Below, piece by piece: positions 44,366 to 44,659 of a stretch of DNA of 44,659 nucleotides; the first letter of the stretch is position 1; each line of letters opens with the position of its first letter. The stretch spans positions 1 through 44,659 of the forward strand of contig CALMQM010000105.1 of NCBI GenBank assembly GCA_937871435.1, written 5' to 3'. Under the pieces are notes generated by a model, which saw nothing but the letters and a program-made list of their open reading frames with translations, was not told the DNA's origin and made no database searches. Source of the stretch: an uncultured Bacteroidota bacterium (GTDB taxonomy: Bacteria > Bacteroidota > Bacteroidia > AKYH767-A > 2013-40CM-41-45). The position numbers and the translations under genes were made by a program.

Positions 44366-44659
44366 GTGCGTTATTTTATTCAGTTAGCTTTTGACGGGAG
44401 TCAGTACCATGGATGGCAAATTCAACAAAATGCCCATTCAGTGCAAGCGGAGTTGAATGATGCTCTGGGAAAAATTCTCAGGCAATCTGTTGAAACAACA
44501 GGCTGCGGACGAACCGATACCGGAGTACATGCCCGGGATTTTTATGTTCATATGGATGCTCCGGATCTTGATTTATCCAAACACGATTTTGTTCATCAAC
44601 TGAACTGTATTCTTCCAACTGACATTGCAATAAAAAGAATTATTCCGGTTCATCCTGAT
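44366..44659 (+). CDS. truA: tRNA pseudouridine synthase A, 5' part
   Basis: TruA converts uridines 38-40 in the anticodon arm of many tRNAs to pseudouridine. Ninety-eight codons are present before the window ends. The start of the protein reads VRYFIQLAFDGSQYHGWQIQ, and the catalytic aspartate lies in GCGRTDTGVHAR (about residue 52). The family has about 250 residues, so the rest lies outside the window. GTG 44366 is taken as the start; a TTG at 44342 in the same frame overlaps the -7 element and is unlikely. Confidence 0.93.
   Translation, partial: MRYFIQLAFDGSQYHGWQIQQNAHSVQAELNDALGKILRQSVETTGCGRTDTGVHARDFYVHMDAPDLDLSKHDFVHQLNCILPTDIAIKRIIPVHPD

Overview
The window is a stretch of chromosome from a member of the Bacteroidota, most likely an uncultured, metagenome-assembled one. 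Several signs agree. There is a type IX secretion (T9SS) cargo protein and a PorD/DUF4835-like T9SS gene, a Bacteroidota-type RNA polymerase omega, a histone H1-like Hc1 protein and a serine-palmitoyltransferase-family enzyme. Promoters repeatedly match the phylum's -7 element TAnnTTTG, GTG and TTG starts are common, and base composition is AT-rich. Nearly all genes are intact housekeeping or envelope genes. I see no insertion sequence, prophage, CRISPR array or defence island.

The left end (about 1-740) does not belong to the rest. It is GC-rich and holds a minus-strand fragment of an RND efflux permease, then the first ~25 codons of gatB. GatB runs directly into the C-terminal part of a fasciclin (FAS1) protein through a 22-base segment that makes sense as both proteins. 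This looks like a false assembly join.

Layout after that: a lipocalin-like lipoprotein and tsaD (minus); a very large TamB-type protein (plus); a 790-base gene-poor region with a cluster of hairpins sharing one loop sequence, probably a small RNA; ribBA (plus); a glycosyltransferase and an LptF/LptG permease (minus); a hypothetical protein, a START-like protein and an ICMT-like membrane methyltransferase; tRNA-Met(CAT); the Hc1-like protein and the alpha-oxoamine synthase (minus). From 16.3 to 25.4 kb a plus-strand run carries the T9SS cargo protein, bamD, rpoZ, coaBC, the PorD-like gene, ychF, a rhomboid protease, gmhB and a class IV aminotransferase. From 25.5 to 37.5 kb a minus-strand run carries a coiled lipoprotein, a DUF2179 membrane protein, a sirtuin, fmt, a MATE exporter, an RlmI-like methyltransferase, an AAG-type glycosylase, recQ, a dienelactone hydrolase and clpB. 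The right end has a small hypothetical gene, an OmpA/TSP3 protein, an NlpC/P60 peptidase, a thiolase, a PgpH-type HD phosphohydrolase with a short upstream ORF, and the 5' part of truA.

Shared themes are envelope building (BamD, TamB, LptF/G, GmhB, glycosyltransferase, OmpA, T9SS, sphingolipid- or sulfonolipid-type synthesis), tRNA and translation maintenance (TsaD, Fmt, TruA, RlmI, YchF), and DNA or protein repair (AAG, RecQ, ClpB). The least explained part is the hairpin cluster at 7.36-7.81 kb. All functional calls come from reading motifs in the sequence; no database search was run.
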